64,000 nucleotides of DNA, taken from NCBI RefSeq assembly GCF_011075055.1, contig NC_058147.1:5270001-5334000 (forward strand), given 5' to 3'. The first letter of the stretch is position 1, and every line of letters starts with the position of its first letter. The translations under genes were made by a program, and so were the position numbers. Source of the stretch: Mangifera indica (Eukaryota; Streptophyta; Magnoliopsida; Sapindales; Anacardiaceae). Under the pieces are notes generated by a model. That model saw only the letters and a program-made list of their open reading frames with translations, did no database searches and was not told where the DNA came from. Below, piece after piece: positions 27,023-41,551 of this stretch.

Positions 27023-28393
27023 TTATATACAAAAAAATATATACATATAATTTTAAAGAATAAAATATCATAGAATTCTTTCATTGCCAAAGGATTCCAA
27101 GGATGAAAACTCCTATCAATGAAAACATGAAGGTTAGGTGTATGTGTTTATACTGGGCAGTTAGCTAGTTTACGTTTAAGATTAAGAAACAAAAAAGAAA
27201 AAGAGTCGTTTGAAACAGCGAGGCAAAATATTTCATTTAACTTTTCCTCTCTATAAACAAATTGCAGAAGAAATATAAAATGTACAATTTTTCTGATTTG
27301 TGTGTGAAATGAGAAACAAGATATAAAAAGAGGGGAAATCTAAGCAGGTTTCATTAGAATTCAAACAGAATAATTTTATCTTGAATATTTTTTTGTTTAA
27401 AAAAAAAAATCATTTTATTAATAAAATACAAATGGGATGTGTTTGACAATAGATATACATTTGAAGCTAGAGTTTGTCTTCTCAAGCACAAACTTCTCCT
27501 ATCTATGCACCCATGACATGGCATACTTTCAACGTAATATATAGTATAATTTATGTTTTCATCATGTATAATCTTATATGGAAATGACAACAAAGTAAAA
27601 ACCAAAATTCAATTACAATTAATTATTACGTAAACTATTGGCTTATATTTTCCATGTTAGTATATTTATTAGTTAATTCTTACCAACGTTGAAACATAGA
27701 GCAGTTGCGGTGGCACCCCTGACAATGGAGTATTAACGGATGAGAAGACCATCGGTGATGGGTTGGGAGCAGCAACGACCGGTTGGCTTGGATTACTATT
27801 TGGACTAATATTTTCATGTCCAGTGGGTGAGACCTGTGCATCGGAGTTCACCTGATCCGGTGAAGGCAGCTCTTGGTTTTGATCTACAGCCGGCGGAGGT
27901 TGGAGTTGCGAGCTTTCCTGGGAAATATACACAAAGATATCACCATATGTAACAAACAGTATATAATGTTGTTTTACGATTTATTATAGTATGAGTAGCA
28001 CTGAAGGGAAAATAAGCAATATGTACTGTTTTTGGATCAGAGGCTTGTGTTGTCTCTGTCAGTGGATCCGCATTGACTGTTGGTGTTAAGTTTGAAGCTT
28101 TCTCAATTGAAGAATCGAATTTTTCAGTTGACATGGGCGGATTGCTTCCTGATGGTGATCCTTGCATCTCCTGCATGACGAACAAATGGATTTCTCAAAA
28201 ATGTTTTTTAATATTCGTTCGTATAAACATGTATGCTAAATTTTAAAGAAGATTAATTTGGTACACTCATTACTTGTGGACTCTGCTCAAAAGGCTGTGA
28301 TTGGGGGTTGTCAAGTAACGGAAGTTCATCATCAAAGTCGAAGTCAAACATCAAAGAAGATCCTAGTTCACCAGTTGTGTCAACCTGATCCAT
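23986..28393 (-). CDS. Unrecognised Q/P/S/N-rich nuclear-type protein with an AT-hook-like motif, 16 exons
   Basis: I do not recognise this family. Sixteen exons join in one frame to encode 634 aa: 28393-28274, 28170-28027, 27917-27684, 26794-26584, 26481-26361, 26290-26182, 26089-25983, 25860-25774, 25657-25550, 25437-25327, 25212-25096, 25021-24962, 24867-24753, 24662-24591, 24523-24426, 24076-23986. All junctions are GT-AG. The N-terminus has an acidic-hydrophobic patch FDFDFDDELPLLD (16-28) resembling an activation domain. The middle is a low-complexity Q/N/P/S-rich region. Residues 580-589 are RRRRGRPSTR, an AT-hook-like core, and the end GIGLPVDPHLRLF looks ordered. Five consecutive exons (8-12) are symmetric phase 2-2 and mostly open with the same short residue pattern. 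A chromatin-bound transcriptional regulator is inference. The exon at 26481 uses the second of two nearby AGs to keep frame. Confidence 0.85.
26990..27020. repeat. (TA)n microsatellite in intron 3 of the 16-exon gene
   Basis: An uninterrupted TA run of about 30 bases lies in the large AT-rich intron between exons 3 and 4. Confidence 0.9.
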
Positions 28394-29017
28394 CTGCACC
28401 AAATTAAAAAACATCGTAAACAAGTTAAATAATAATTAAAATGTAGCACAGGATGACTTATAATTAAACAACATAAAAAAATAGTTATAATCGATAAATC
28501 TCTCATATATATTAGAAATTTTCATGGGTTGTTTCATAATTTTTTATTGTAATTACTTATTAGAAAAATAAGTTTAATGTATAATATAGTTCTCTTTATG
28601 TGGACCCATGTTAAGTGTGGATCATACATTTGGTTAAAATGTGGTTTTTTTGACGGTGAGGATTAGATTTCTGTCCAGTGTGCCTTTCCTTGTAAAAAAC
28701 CCTAGTCATATAGAAGAAGAAAGGAGACAAACATATTAAGTACATTTCCTAATAATGCGTAAAGCCTCGTCAGGAGCAACTCTCTCTCGAAAGCTCCACT
28801 GACCTAGCTTCAGATTTCTCTGAAGGCTGCACTTTCAATCATTCAAATAACCAGATTGAACTATGAATCCAACCATAAAATGCTTATTGTATGTATGATG
28901 AAACTAATTTTTTGAGTAAAAGAAGTAACGAAGAATTAAACATACACCAAAAAAGCAAAAACACAAGAAATTTTCATAAATAAAAGATAGTCGCTGAGCA
29001 ATCTTGGTCTAATTCAC

Positions 29018-29415
29018 CTGTAAATCTGTAGCAAAATGATTACAAGCAAGCAGGAATCAGACCCTGTACAAATATTATAATAAAAAAGCAGCAACAAAAG
29101 TCAGCACTGAAGCACTAGTGGTCATTTATAAAAATATATACATAGAGGAACAGCATAACTGAATCAAAAGAAATAAATTAAGAACACGGAAAATCATCTC
29201 GTGCACTACATTCTTTCTTCGAGATTTGATTATGCATGAAATTGATGAAAGGTGGAGAGTAAATAAAAGGCTTAGAAAATTACATCTAATGAAGTAGTAG
29301 AGACTAGAGAGTGCTAGGAATTGAGATGTGAGCAAATAGAGAGAAGAAAAATAAAATAAATCAAGATGGTAATGTTGATATTACCTTGAGAGAGGAAATG
29401 AAAGTTAAGAGTATA
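29018..29415 (-). other. Probable non-coding leader exons of the 16-exon gene
   Basis: From the TATA box at 29441-29448, transcription should begin near 29415. A pyrimidine-rich leader ends at a good donor (29385). Further downstream an 8-nt segment (29025-29018) flanked by CAG and GTGAAT, and a 76-nt open segment (28819-28744), could be spliced in. Their frame does not fit the ATG exon at 28393, so I treat them as untranslated or alternative. Confidence 0.35.
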
Positions 29416-29760
29416 ATCCCTAATTGAAACCATGGAGGCTTATTTATAGCCAAAACAGTAATATGTGTCACATTGTTAAAGGGAACATAATTTGTCAATT
29501 TATTTACGAAATTTTTGGAATTTTAGGTTTGCTTCGTTGTTGTTATTATTACTCCGTTAATTTTTGTACATTATATAAATGGATTTTTAAGGGAGATGTA
29601 AAGATTTTCATTAGTCTTATGCAATAATAAATTGTATCGCGCCAAAAATTTTTGTTTAAATAACGGTTACATAATCATATTTAATAATCAGTTTTTGTTG
29701 TCTAAAATCATTAAAACTAAAAAAGGCAATCGATTTATTATAATAAGTTTAACGTCATAA
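29217..29760. repeat. Promoter/leader segment duplicated at 35768-36290 (source copy)
   Basis: Shares long collinear stretches with 35768-36290 in the same orientation, for example GAGAGTGCTAGGAAT, TGGTAATGTTGATATTA and the TTATATAAATG region. The segment spans the leader, core promoter and about 300 bases upstream of the 16-exon gene. Confidence 0.8.
29441..29448 (-). promoter_or_regulatory. TATA box of the 16-exon gene
   Basis: TATAAATA on the minus strand inside GGCTATAAATAAGCC, about 1.05 kb upstream of the start codon, with leader introns between. The surrounding 540 bases have a diverged copy at 35768-36290 that lacks this box. Confidence 0.65.
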
Positions 29761-31080
29761 GTCAATAGAACGTTTTTCCGCGGCACACTCTCTTAGATAT
29801 TAAAATAATTTGTGACAATATTATGTTCATAAATAAACTCATAATCTATACTATTGGAATAATTGTAAAGAATACTAATTTCCATACTTTAAGATGACAC
29901 AGTTGAGAAGCTAATTAGAAAAAAGAGTATAATGTTATGGGCTAAAATTGCCCCCTTTCAAGCATCTGCCGGTTCGTGACATTACAAAAATAATTTAGAA
30001 TTTACCAAAAAAATAAAATTGAAATATATAAAATGGATGCAAAAAATGATAAGAGTGGACCAAGTGAAAAAGTCAACTAGTAGAAAGAGAGAGTGGGGAG
30101 GATTTAATATGATGGGTTGACAGATTAGATTTCATAAAGTCCCTTGGTTGGCAGTGACACGTAGTGGCTCCTCTGGTGGCTTGATTTCATAAACACAGCC
30201 ATGCAATGAAACTTATAATTTCATTCCATATAAGACATTCAAAATTTCAGATTCCCACTACACGTTACGTTGAGCTTTTAAAGTTTGTCAATGGTAATTC
30301 TAAAACCATGGGCTCTCCCAGATCAGATATTTTTCTTGTATAATGGTTTTCTTTCTGTCTTTTTTCAGAATTTGTCAACAGGAATAATTATATTTCCCAC
30401 TTAATAAACTATTTATTATTGTAATATAATGAAAATTTTATTTTTTATTTTTTTAAAACTAAAATCTCTCTATATGTGTGTGTGTGTGTGTGTGTGTATG
30501 CATGGATGTTTGTATAGATTTTTCCTTTCTAATATATATAACTAAAGAACATATATGATCTTTAAAAACATTTCGTTCAAATAATATTATACTAATGATA
30601 TAATTAAATTAAAATGCTCATTTTTTCTATTCCTAAGCAAAAATATCTATTTTTCTTATTGTTAAGCAAAAATACCCTAATTTTTTTAAAATGTCAAAAT
30701 CACTTTTTACCAAATCTATATAAACTCTCTTACTCTCACTCTCATTACATACACTTTTTATATCATTTAAATACTCACTCTCACTCTCATTTTTATTTAA
30801 TATCAATTACTATGGGTTTATTCGAAAAGAAGAAATTCATATTTCTAAATTCGAATCAAAAAAATCAATTCGTGAAAAAAAATATTATATGAATCTTAAC
30901 TCAAAACTTAATTTTATTTGTTAAATCTAGTTTGTATGTCATGTGAAGGGGGCATTTGGATATTTGATAATAATTTAGGGGTTAAATAAAATATTAAAAA
31001 ATATGGGAGACATTTTGATATTACACAATATATAAATTATTTAAATAACATGTTAAGAATAAATAGATATACTAAAATAC
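29761..31080. other. AT-rich spacer with (GT)n
   Basis: No coding exon is seen. It contains a TGTG microsatellite at about 30474-30498 and several broken dispersed-repeat fragments (AAAATACCC words at about 30670 and 31075). Confidence 0.4.
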
Positions 31081-31089
31081 CCTAAAATG

Positions 31090-32165
31090 TCAACAATAAA
31101 AAAATCACTCGAAAATCTGAAAAAACAAATCTGAATTTTGAAAACTACACGTTCTTAAGAACGAGAAAACTAAAAATCGATCTGAAATTTCGTAATTATA
31201 TCGTAAAACGTGTCTAAAAAAATACAAAACTAAAGAGGCAAATATCAAATTTGAAAACTATATATCAAAAAAGTCTAACCCAGTCACAAACAAGCTCAAA
31301 ATCATAAAAACAGAAAATCTTAAATTTGGTAAAACAAAAAAACTACATAATACACACTGAAACAATTTTATTTGGGCCTTCAAATAGGGCACAACCAACA
31401 AACTAGTTATTGTTATAGAGCTCAAAATAAGCTTCGCGTTGATATATTATAGGTCTCGTAACTCCTCCTAGATCAAAAGTTATAATTGTTTAAAGTCTGT
31501 CTCTTACAAGCCCTATAGTTTAAAAAAAGTCAATTTCCACCCAACCCACAATTTTCATGGTTCAATGTAAAATTTTCCACGGACCCCCATGGATCTCCTC
31601 CTCTTCCCCCTCCCTCTAAAATTTTGAAAACGCTAAATTCCCCCCCACCCTACGGGCACCCGTGAGAGATTACCATAACACCGATAGATCTAACCCATTT
31701 TTTGATCAAAAATTGTCATTTCAGTCTCTAATTTCAACACAAATCAAATCTACACATCTAATAACACAAAACCCCTTAAGAAATTCAAGCAAAACAACCA
31801 AAAATCAAAATATTTTACGTATTGTTCAAAATCGGAACCCTAAACATTCAAACCACAAAATCTCTCTCAAATCTCAATATTCCTAACAATAAATTGATTC
31901 AAACAAAAAGTGGAATGATGTACTATCCTTATTTGTCATTTTCGATTGTCGAAAAACATGAAAAGTTGACAGAAAATACCAAAACCGTTGTGTACATGGG
32001 AGACCCGTGGGAGATCTAAATTTTTCTCTGAATTTAATCAGTAAATCTATGGGAAATATGGGGTTTATATATAAGGGCAGTTTAGTCATTTTCCAAATTG
32101 AGGGTATTTTATCTTAATCCTTAAAGTTTTGGACAATTTCGCTTAACACCCTTTAGTTTTAGGCA
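31090..32165. mobile_element. Degenerate relative of the 32.8 kb TIR element (family B)
   Basis: Internal blocks match 32784-33499: compare GATGTACTA followed by a TCATTTTCGATTGTCGAAAAA-like stretch at 31915-31960 with the same order at 33133-33170, and CGTGGGAGA at 32007 with 33207. Clear TIRs could not be delimited, so the boundaries are approximate. Confidence 0.4.
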
Positions 32166-32783
32166 TTTATTATAATTTCCCTTATAATAAAATTAATATT
32201 ATCATAATAATTTTTTAATATTTAAAATAGAATTGATAATAAGATTATTTTTTATATTATCTATCATATTATTATTAATAATAATAAATTATTGAAATTT
32301 TTTATTACTAACAAACTAAATAAAGTAATATTAAAAACAAAAGATAAATTATTTGAAATATTATTAGATTAAATTAATATGTGTTTGATAAATATAATAT
32401 GGATAAATAATTATTATATTTGATTGACCATAATAAAATAAATCTAAGATATTTTTTTTAGTTAAATACGTTTAAAAGATTATTAAATATAAATTATTAT
32501 TGTATTCGGTTATACTATCATGTTTTATGTTAAAAAATTTTATGAGTATATCGTAAAGTAATTAATTAAATTTCTTTTTCAATTTGTCATGTTATTACAA
32601 ATATAATTCAATATTATTTTTACATTAGTTGCATAGACTGGAGACAACTTTTTTTCTCTTCCATGGTAAGAAAAAAAGACACAAATATCTATTTTAATAT
32701 CTATTAATAGATAATCAAGTAAAAATATTGAAAGTATGTTTATAGAAGAAATTTAAATAATTAACAACCAATAATTTTTTTTT

Positions 32784-33499
32784 AGGAAAATTAAATTAAA
32801 TACCCAAATATTATGTGTTTAAAACAAAATATCCAATTTTGAAGGACTAAAGCGAAAATACCTAAAAGTCAAACTATTATCCCATAGGTGGAGCACCGGC
32901 CCTCAAGATTCATATTTTTCAACCAAAATATCATTTTTAAGTACGATTTCAACAAAAAACGAATATGCACTTACTCTAACACAATAGCTTTCAACCAGTT
33001 TATCCAAAACAAGCAAAAATAGACTCATAAAATCAAATATTCAAAATTAAAAACTCTAACTAAAAAGTCTAAAATCTTAATCCAATCGATATAATCTCAA
33101 TATCAAAATGATTAAAACATGACAAGGAACGATGTACTAACATTTTTTGACATTTTCATTGTTGAAAAACTGCAAAAATCGTTAAAGAATTGTCGATCTC
33201 GTGTGCCTCGTGGGAGAATTGGATGAAGATTTTGGATGCTTTTAGTTAGGGTTTTTGGTTTTAAATCTTTGATTTTATGGGTCAATTTTTGCTTATTTTG
33301 AATAAATTGGTTGAGGGTTATTGTATTAGAGTAGATGTATTTGAAAAATGAGATTTTGTTCAGAAAATATGGATCTCGAGGCCTGACGCTCCATCTTGTG
33401 GGAAAATAGTTTGACTTTCAGATATTTTCGTTTTAATCCTTCAAAATTGGACATTTTTGCTTCAATCACATTGTATTGGACATTTAATTTAATTTACCT
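32784..33499. mobile_element. Long-TIR non-autonomous element (MULE-like), family B
   Basis: The terminal inverted repeats run about 110-130 bases. The left end begins AGGAAAATTAAATTAAAT and the right end (reverse complemented) AGGTAAATTAAATTAAAT, continuing through a shared CCAATTTTGAAGGA block and AGTCAAACTATT. Both sides abut runs of at least nine T, compatible with a 9-bp target duplication. Non-coding. Confidence 0.7.
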
Positions 33500-34013
33500 T
33501 TTTTTTTTTTGGTTAACTCATCAACATGAAGAAGAAATCAGTCTTCAGCTCTTCCTTAAAAATATACTCTCAAACATCAGACAACTCTTCTTTTAAAGTC
33601 ATCCAATTCCATGAATAAACTGAACAAAAACAAGCACGTCAAATATGACTTTCATCATACTCACATGCAAAAACAAAAAAGTAGCCACATGCATCCTCTG
33701 CCTAGAAGGTAAATGAATCCCAGTTGTTTAACATAACTAATAAAGGAAGAATTATTGAATCACTCAATTTAAATATGACAATGAAAATTTATAAGAAAAC
33801 TATGTGAATTATGTAAATAAATTATATTGAGTTATTTAGAAATAAATATTGTCAAACCATATATTATCTACAAGAACTGCAACCACGTTAGACAATGGAC
33901 CAAACATATGAAAAAAATATTAAAATATGCAAAAGGCTGAAAAATAAAGACAAAGAAATGTCTTTGGTTACAAATATTGGCTATGTAATTGGTCTTGGTT
34001 TCAGGATATGAAA
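33500..34013. other. Short AT-rich spacer
   Basis: I see no gene, structured repeat or regulatory motif that I can support here. Confidence 0.4.
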
Positions 34014-34129
34014 TGTTAGAATATGCCCTAAAAACTGATCGCTTTAATTGGTTTTAAGGGTTGTATATCTTGCATATACATTATTAATAAAAGAAAAATT
34101 ATGTTATACTTCACATGTTTTCAATGTCA

Positions 34130-34203
<74 letters not shown>

Positions 34204-35695
34204 AGTTGTATATTACATCCATATTAACTACATGCATACGACATGTGAAAAGTCCCGATGAGTTTTAATAAACGTCATCAAATCGTTCCCTACATAGGCA
34301 ATCTGTTTGGGCAATAGTATTGCATAGTGGGTGTGTGCTATATCACCACAGTATATTAATGAATGATATTAGACATGGTGGATATACACATGGGTAAACA
34401 ATAGAACCATTTGATGGTTAGAGAACTGATCAAAGGTTATTTTATTATATTGTTTATCGAACGTGACCGCTGAACGATGATCACATGGGCATTAATATGT
34501 AGTCAATGATACATCGTGAATCATACTAGTGTATAGATCCTTTGACTTGAGATATCACAATTGTGCTTCGTTCCGGAACGTATGGTTCATACGGTGTATA
34601 CCACGAAGCTAATCATGTCTCGTTCAGAAGCCGTTTTGATCATATGTTGCTTGAGCGAGAGGACAAGTGATGATCATACAAGGATCCGTCAGCTCGACTG
34701 CTCCCGAGTTCCCATACGAATATCAAGAAACATAAAAATCTAAGGCACTGGCCAGTGTAGATAAAAGACCACAAGAAAAGAGTTTCGATGTGGCACATTA
34801 TGATGTATTACTTGATATTCGAAAAGATTAAATATAGGATTTTGACATTCCATGAATCCAAGTTTAATCGGGATGTAATGACGGAGGGATTGGACTACAT
34901 GGTAAGTGTGAGTAAGAAAGGTTCATTTGATATTATGTGAAGCTTATATTTCATTGTGATGTAGGGGTCATGGGACATTGCTAAATGATACCACATGATC
35001 AGTGGGAGCTTCATTTTGTAGCGAAAAATGAAGTATATCGGTTAACAACAGTTTTAGGTTATATAATGATATAATGAAACGTATCATCCGATATGGGGCC
35101 CACGACTACGTCACTATGAACCTTGAAGGTCACACCTATATTTTAAGGAAGAAAATGGTGTTATGAAGCTAAAAATATTTATCCATGATTGGCTAGCACT
35201 TTCCGAGGATAAAAATTGTGCTTTTCGAATAAGATTCGGAAAAGGGGCAAAATTGTCATTTTACACCTTTTAAATTGTTTAGAAAGTTAAAATGATTAAT
35301 TTTGGGCACAAATGAATTAACATGTGTCAAATTCTCATTTCTCTTGTTTTTCCACCAATGAGAATTAAACATATGTTTTAACTTGATAATTATCAAGTTT
35401 TAATGCAATAAATATGAGAGAAAATAAAGAAAAATACACATTTTTCTTTTCTTCTTCTTTTTTGCCGGGAAAAGCTTCTCCTTTTTCCATTTTTCTTCCT
35501 TAAATGGTGTAAGTCAAGAGATCACTTATTTTAGTGATTCAAGCTTCCAAACTTCAAATCAAATTACAAGGTACAAGGTAGTTTACATGTTTCTATGTTT
35601 TATTTCTTGAAAAACCATGTAAACTTTTCAATACCATTGTTACATATGATGTGAACATAAATTGAAAATTTTAATTTTGTTGTCAAAATCCTTCA
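34014..35695. mobile_element. Probable solo LTR of an LTR retrotransposon
   Basis: Begins TGTTAGAATATGCCC and ends CCTTCA, flanked on both sides by the 5-bp direct repeat TGAAA (34009-34013 and 35696-35700). It is non-coding. Its end resembles plant LTR R-U5 sequence: an AATAAAGAAAAA stretch followed by a C/T-rich tract and AAGCTTC words. No internal gag-pol lies beside it, so it is a solo LTR of about 1.68 kb carrying an internal (TA)n run. Confidence 0.55.
34132..34198. repeat. (TA)n microsatellite
   Basis: About 66 bases of uninterrupted TA inside the presumed solo LTR. Confidence 0.95.
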
Positions 35696-35767
35696 TGAAA
35701 ATCATCATATTGTAAAATTAACCTTATTTTCGGGTTTTTTTTTTTTTTGTAATTTTAAATGGAATGG

Positions 35768-36290
35768 GAAAATTGACCTTATGAAATTGTTGAAAAATGG
35801 AAAATAGATAAAAAGGTTATAAAATTATGGTTAATGAAATAGTGGAGACTTGAGAGTGCTAGGAATGAGGTGTAAGCAAATGGAGAAGGATAAAAATAAA
35901 ATATATATCAAAATGGTAATGTTGATATTAGCTTTATAGTAGGAAATGAAAGATAAAAGAGTATAAACTCTAATTGAAATTGTTAAAGGAAACATAATTT
36001 TGTGAATATAATTGGGAAATTTTTAGAATTTTATGTTTGCTTTGTTGTTGTTCTTATTATTATTATATGGTAATTTTTGTATATTATATAAATGTGTTTT
36101 TGAGGGATGCGTAAAGCTTTTCATTTTTGTCGTGGAATAATAAACTTTATTACACCAAATTTTTTTGTCTTTGTACTTCAGTAACGGTCACATATTTATA
36201 TTTAATAATCAATTTTTGTTGTCTAGATGTCATTAATACCAAAAAAGGTAATCGAATTATTCTAATAAATTTTTATTGGTTCACTCCCAT
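35768..36290. repeat. Diverged copy of the 16-exon gene's promoter/leader
   Basis: Collinear with 29217-29760. A segment of about 41 bases holding the TATA box in the source copy is missing here, between ATTGAAA and TTGTTAAAGG. No downstream exons of the gene are found beside it; a solo LTR adjoins. Confidence 0.8.
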
Positions 36291-36719
36291 ATCATTATTA
36301 ATATTATACAAAACCTTTATTGTCTTTTGAAAATTTGATATTGTATATCTCTTAACGACTTTCTAGTACAATTACATAATTTTACATTTATCTTGTATTT
36401 TACTTTCATATTAACTCATAGGTGATAACAACAATAACTATAGTGTGCATCTAAGAGAACTTCATCCACCATAAAATTAATATTGACATATCAATATAAA
36501 ATTATTGCCAACTACAATGGTGGACTAATGCAATCCCTTAATTTTGTGAGAAACCAAGTCCAAGATTCATGATTTTTTCTTTTGTCCCCACACTGAAAGC
36601 CACTTGGTAGATTTAATTATTACTACAGTAATATACCCATTAAGAAGACACTAGTAATGCATATGATTGTGCGAATGTGATGTTGGAATGCACGAATAAA
36701 ATAGCCCATTACCATGAAA

Positions 36720-37950
36720 AAGTATTTAAATTGATGTTAATCATCCGTTTTGATACGAGTCACAGTCCCAAGGTCATAAAGCACTAAATTGTAGCAATAA
36801 TTTGATACAACATAAATGACTCCTCCAAGGTACCTTCCAAGGCTTGTAGAGTTCAATTTCTTGTCCATCTTGTTTGTCCATATGATTTATCAATTTTATA
36901 TTTTTCAACCATGTCAAAAATGATTTCCCTAATTGATACATACGTTCAACCAATACAAACATCATCCTCAGTATTTGACCTAAAGCTTAGGTCTTATCTT
37001 GCCTATGAAATAATATTATTTGATCTCTTAGACATGTTTTTGTGTGTTAGTATTCATACAATGCAATTAGAAGCAGTTATAACCTTCCAACCCTAATACT
37101 CATGCACGTCATCTACATTGTTCGTGAAGACATTTGATCTTCATATAGATTTCATTGATTGATAAACTTTGTATTAGTATCCATTCTCTAAAGAATATCA
37201 TCTGAATGCATCTTGCAAACAGTCTCTGGTCAAGAAAATGTCATTCACTTTGAGACATTGTCCATCTCTATTTGATCCTTAGGCATTAGACAAGGACAAC
37301 TTATTACGAAAAGGATGTAACCAATGAAATGAACCAATAGGAATATTCTCGACCTCATTTGGGACATTAACATGCACTAAATTTGTATGTTGAAAACTAC
37401 TCATACCTGTTGTACCATAATTAACATTGACTACTCCTCAAATTTGGGTTCCTCGATAGGATTGTTATCAATTTCCTATCCATAATCAAAGGTACCTTAA
37501 CTTGAAACATTTTTCTTTATTACTATGTACCCATTCCTCAGTGGTTTTCAATACATTGACATCATACATATTTGTGAAGTTATCATCATCAAATTCTTGT
37601 TGGGGACTAAACTAGACCTTCCCTTGTAAACCATCATAATCATCTTCTACATGATTAAATGGCTTCCCAAACTAGACCTTAACCCTTTATAAACCATCAT
37701 AATAATCACCTGCATGATTATGTGTTTTTCCACACCCTCCCCCGCCCCCCCCAAAAAAAAAAACCACCATTATCTTGTATGTCACTATGTGGCTACACCC
37801 CTTATAAACCATCATCGTCTTGTGTATCATTGTGTGGCTCTACCCCTTGTAAACCATTATCATCTTGTCTGTTATTTTGTGTTGTTGAACATCGTACTTA
37901 TTATAGATGCATGTCTAGATTTAGAGATACTTTTCACAAATAATGAAATG
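36720..37950 (-). pseudogene. Decayed Mutator-like (MULE) transposase N-terminal region
   Basis: On the minus strand near 37090-37160 a broken frame reads KCLHEQC, stop, then LEGYNCF and MNTNTQKHV. This matches the order of the plant MULE zinc-binding N-terminal domain (C-x4-C-W-x-RA ... F ... H). Upstream on that strand, 37560-37885 is an imperfect tandem repeat of about 45 bases whose translation is an acidic, repeating PHNDTQDDDG-like peptide, a common linker in such proteins. Many stops: non-functional. The assignment is by eye. Confidence 0.4.
37560..37885. repeat. Imperfect tandem repeat, unit about 45-55 bp
   Basis: Four to five diverged units share TAAACCATCATNATC followed by a GTGTGGCT/ACCCC block, one interrupted by a C/A-rich run at 37738-37762. 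It lies within the presumed transposase relic. Confidence 0.7.
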
Positions 37951-38486
37951 CATTCTCTCAAAAGTAAAAAAATGTCAATAAGATAATCAACATCTTTCTC
38001 ATCTACAATGATGATAGGCGTGTTACTGTTAATATTTTTTGGTTTCATACTTATCTGAATATTATTCCACTTCTAATTGGTATGAATATGTTTACTCATC
38101 AATCGAATTAATCCCTCCAATGTCATGTTTGTAGGGATTTTAAACTTTTTCTTTTTTTTGCATCTAGCTAATATATTCCATTTTATTATCATTTTTTAAT
38201 CCTTTTTTTCATCATACTGAATTAAAACATAATTCATCATTTATATCAATGTTATGATGGAAATATTTATATAAAAATGATTCAAAATTAAATTTATAAA
38301 TATAATATTAAATTTTTATCATTTTAATGCTCGATACAATGCAAGATATGTTTAATTACTTTCATTGAATAATCATGTAATTTCTTCTGGACAGACAAAA
38401 TTGTATTAATTCCTGGATTACATTATTTATAGTGAAATTACATGAGAAATAACACAATCATTCTCAGTGCAATAAGATGGATGTTT
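37951..38486. other. Spacer before the MADS-box gene 3' end
   Basis: AT-rich; it includes the likely 3'UTR of the minus-strand MADS gene. Nothing else is recognised. Confidence 0.4.
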
Positions 38487-41323
<2,837 letters not shown>

Positions 41324-41543
41324 CTTGATGATCAGCTAGCTGGCACCTATGTGATCTATCTATGCACTCAAAAAAGGAAAAAGATATAATGTTGATGGAA
41401 ACTTTTAACTTAGGAGCAAAGATCGATCTTTGCTTTTTCTTAATTTTAGAAGAAGAAAATCTATGGCGTTGCTGTATATGTAGTTGCAAACAATGCATGG
41501 CCCTGAAAAGAAGGGCTGTTAATCATTAGAGATAGAAATATGG

Positions 41544-41551
41544 TTATAAAT
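41544..41551 (-). promoter_or_regulatory. TATA-like box of the MADS gene
   Basis: ATTTATAA on the minus strand, about 220 bases upstream of the ATG, giving a plausible start near 41515. This is the only TATA-like word at a fitting distance. Confidence 0.45.
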
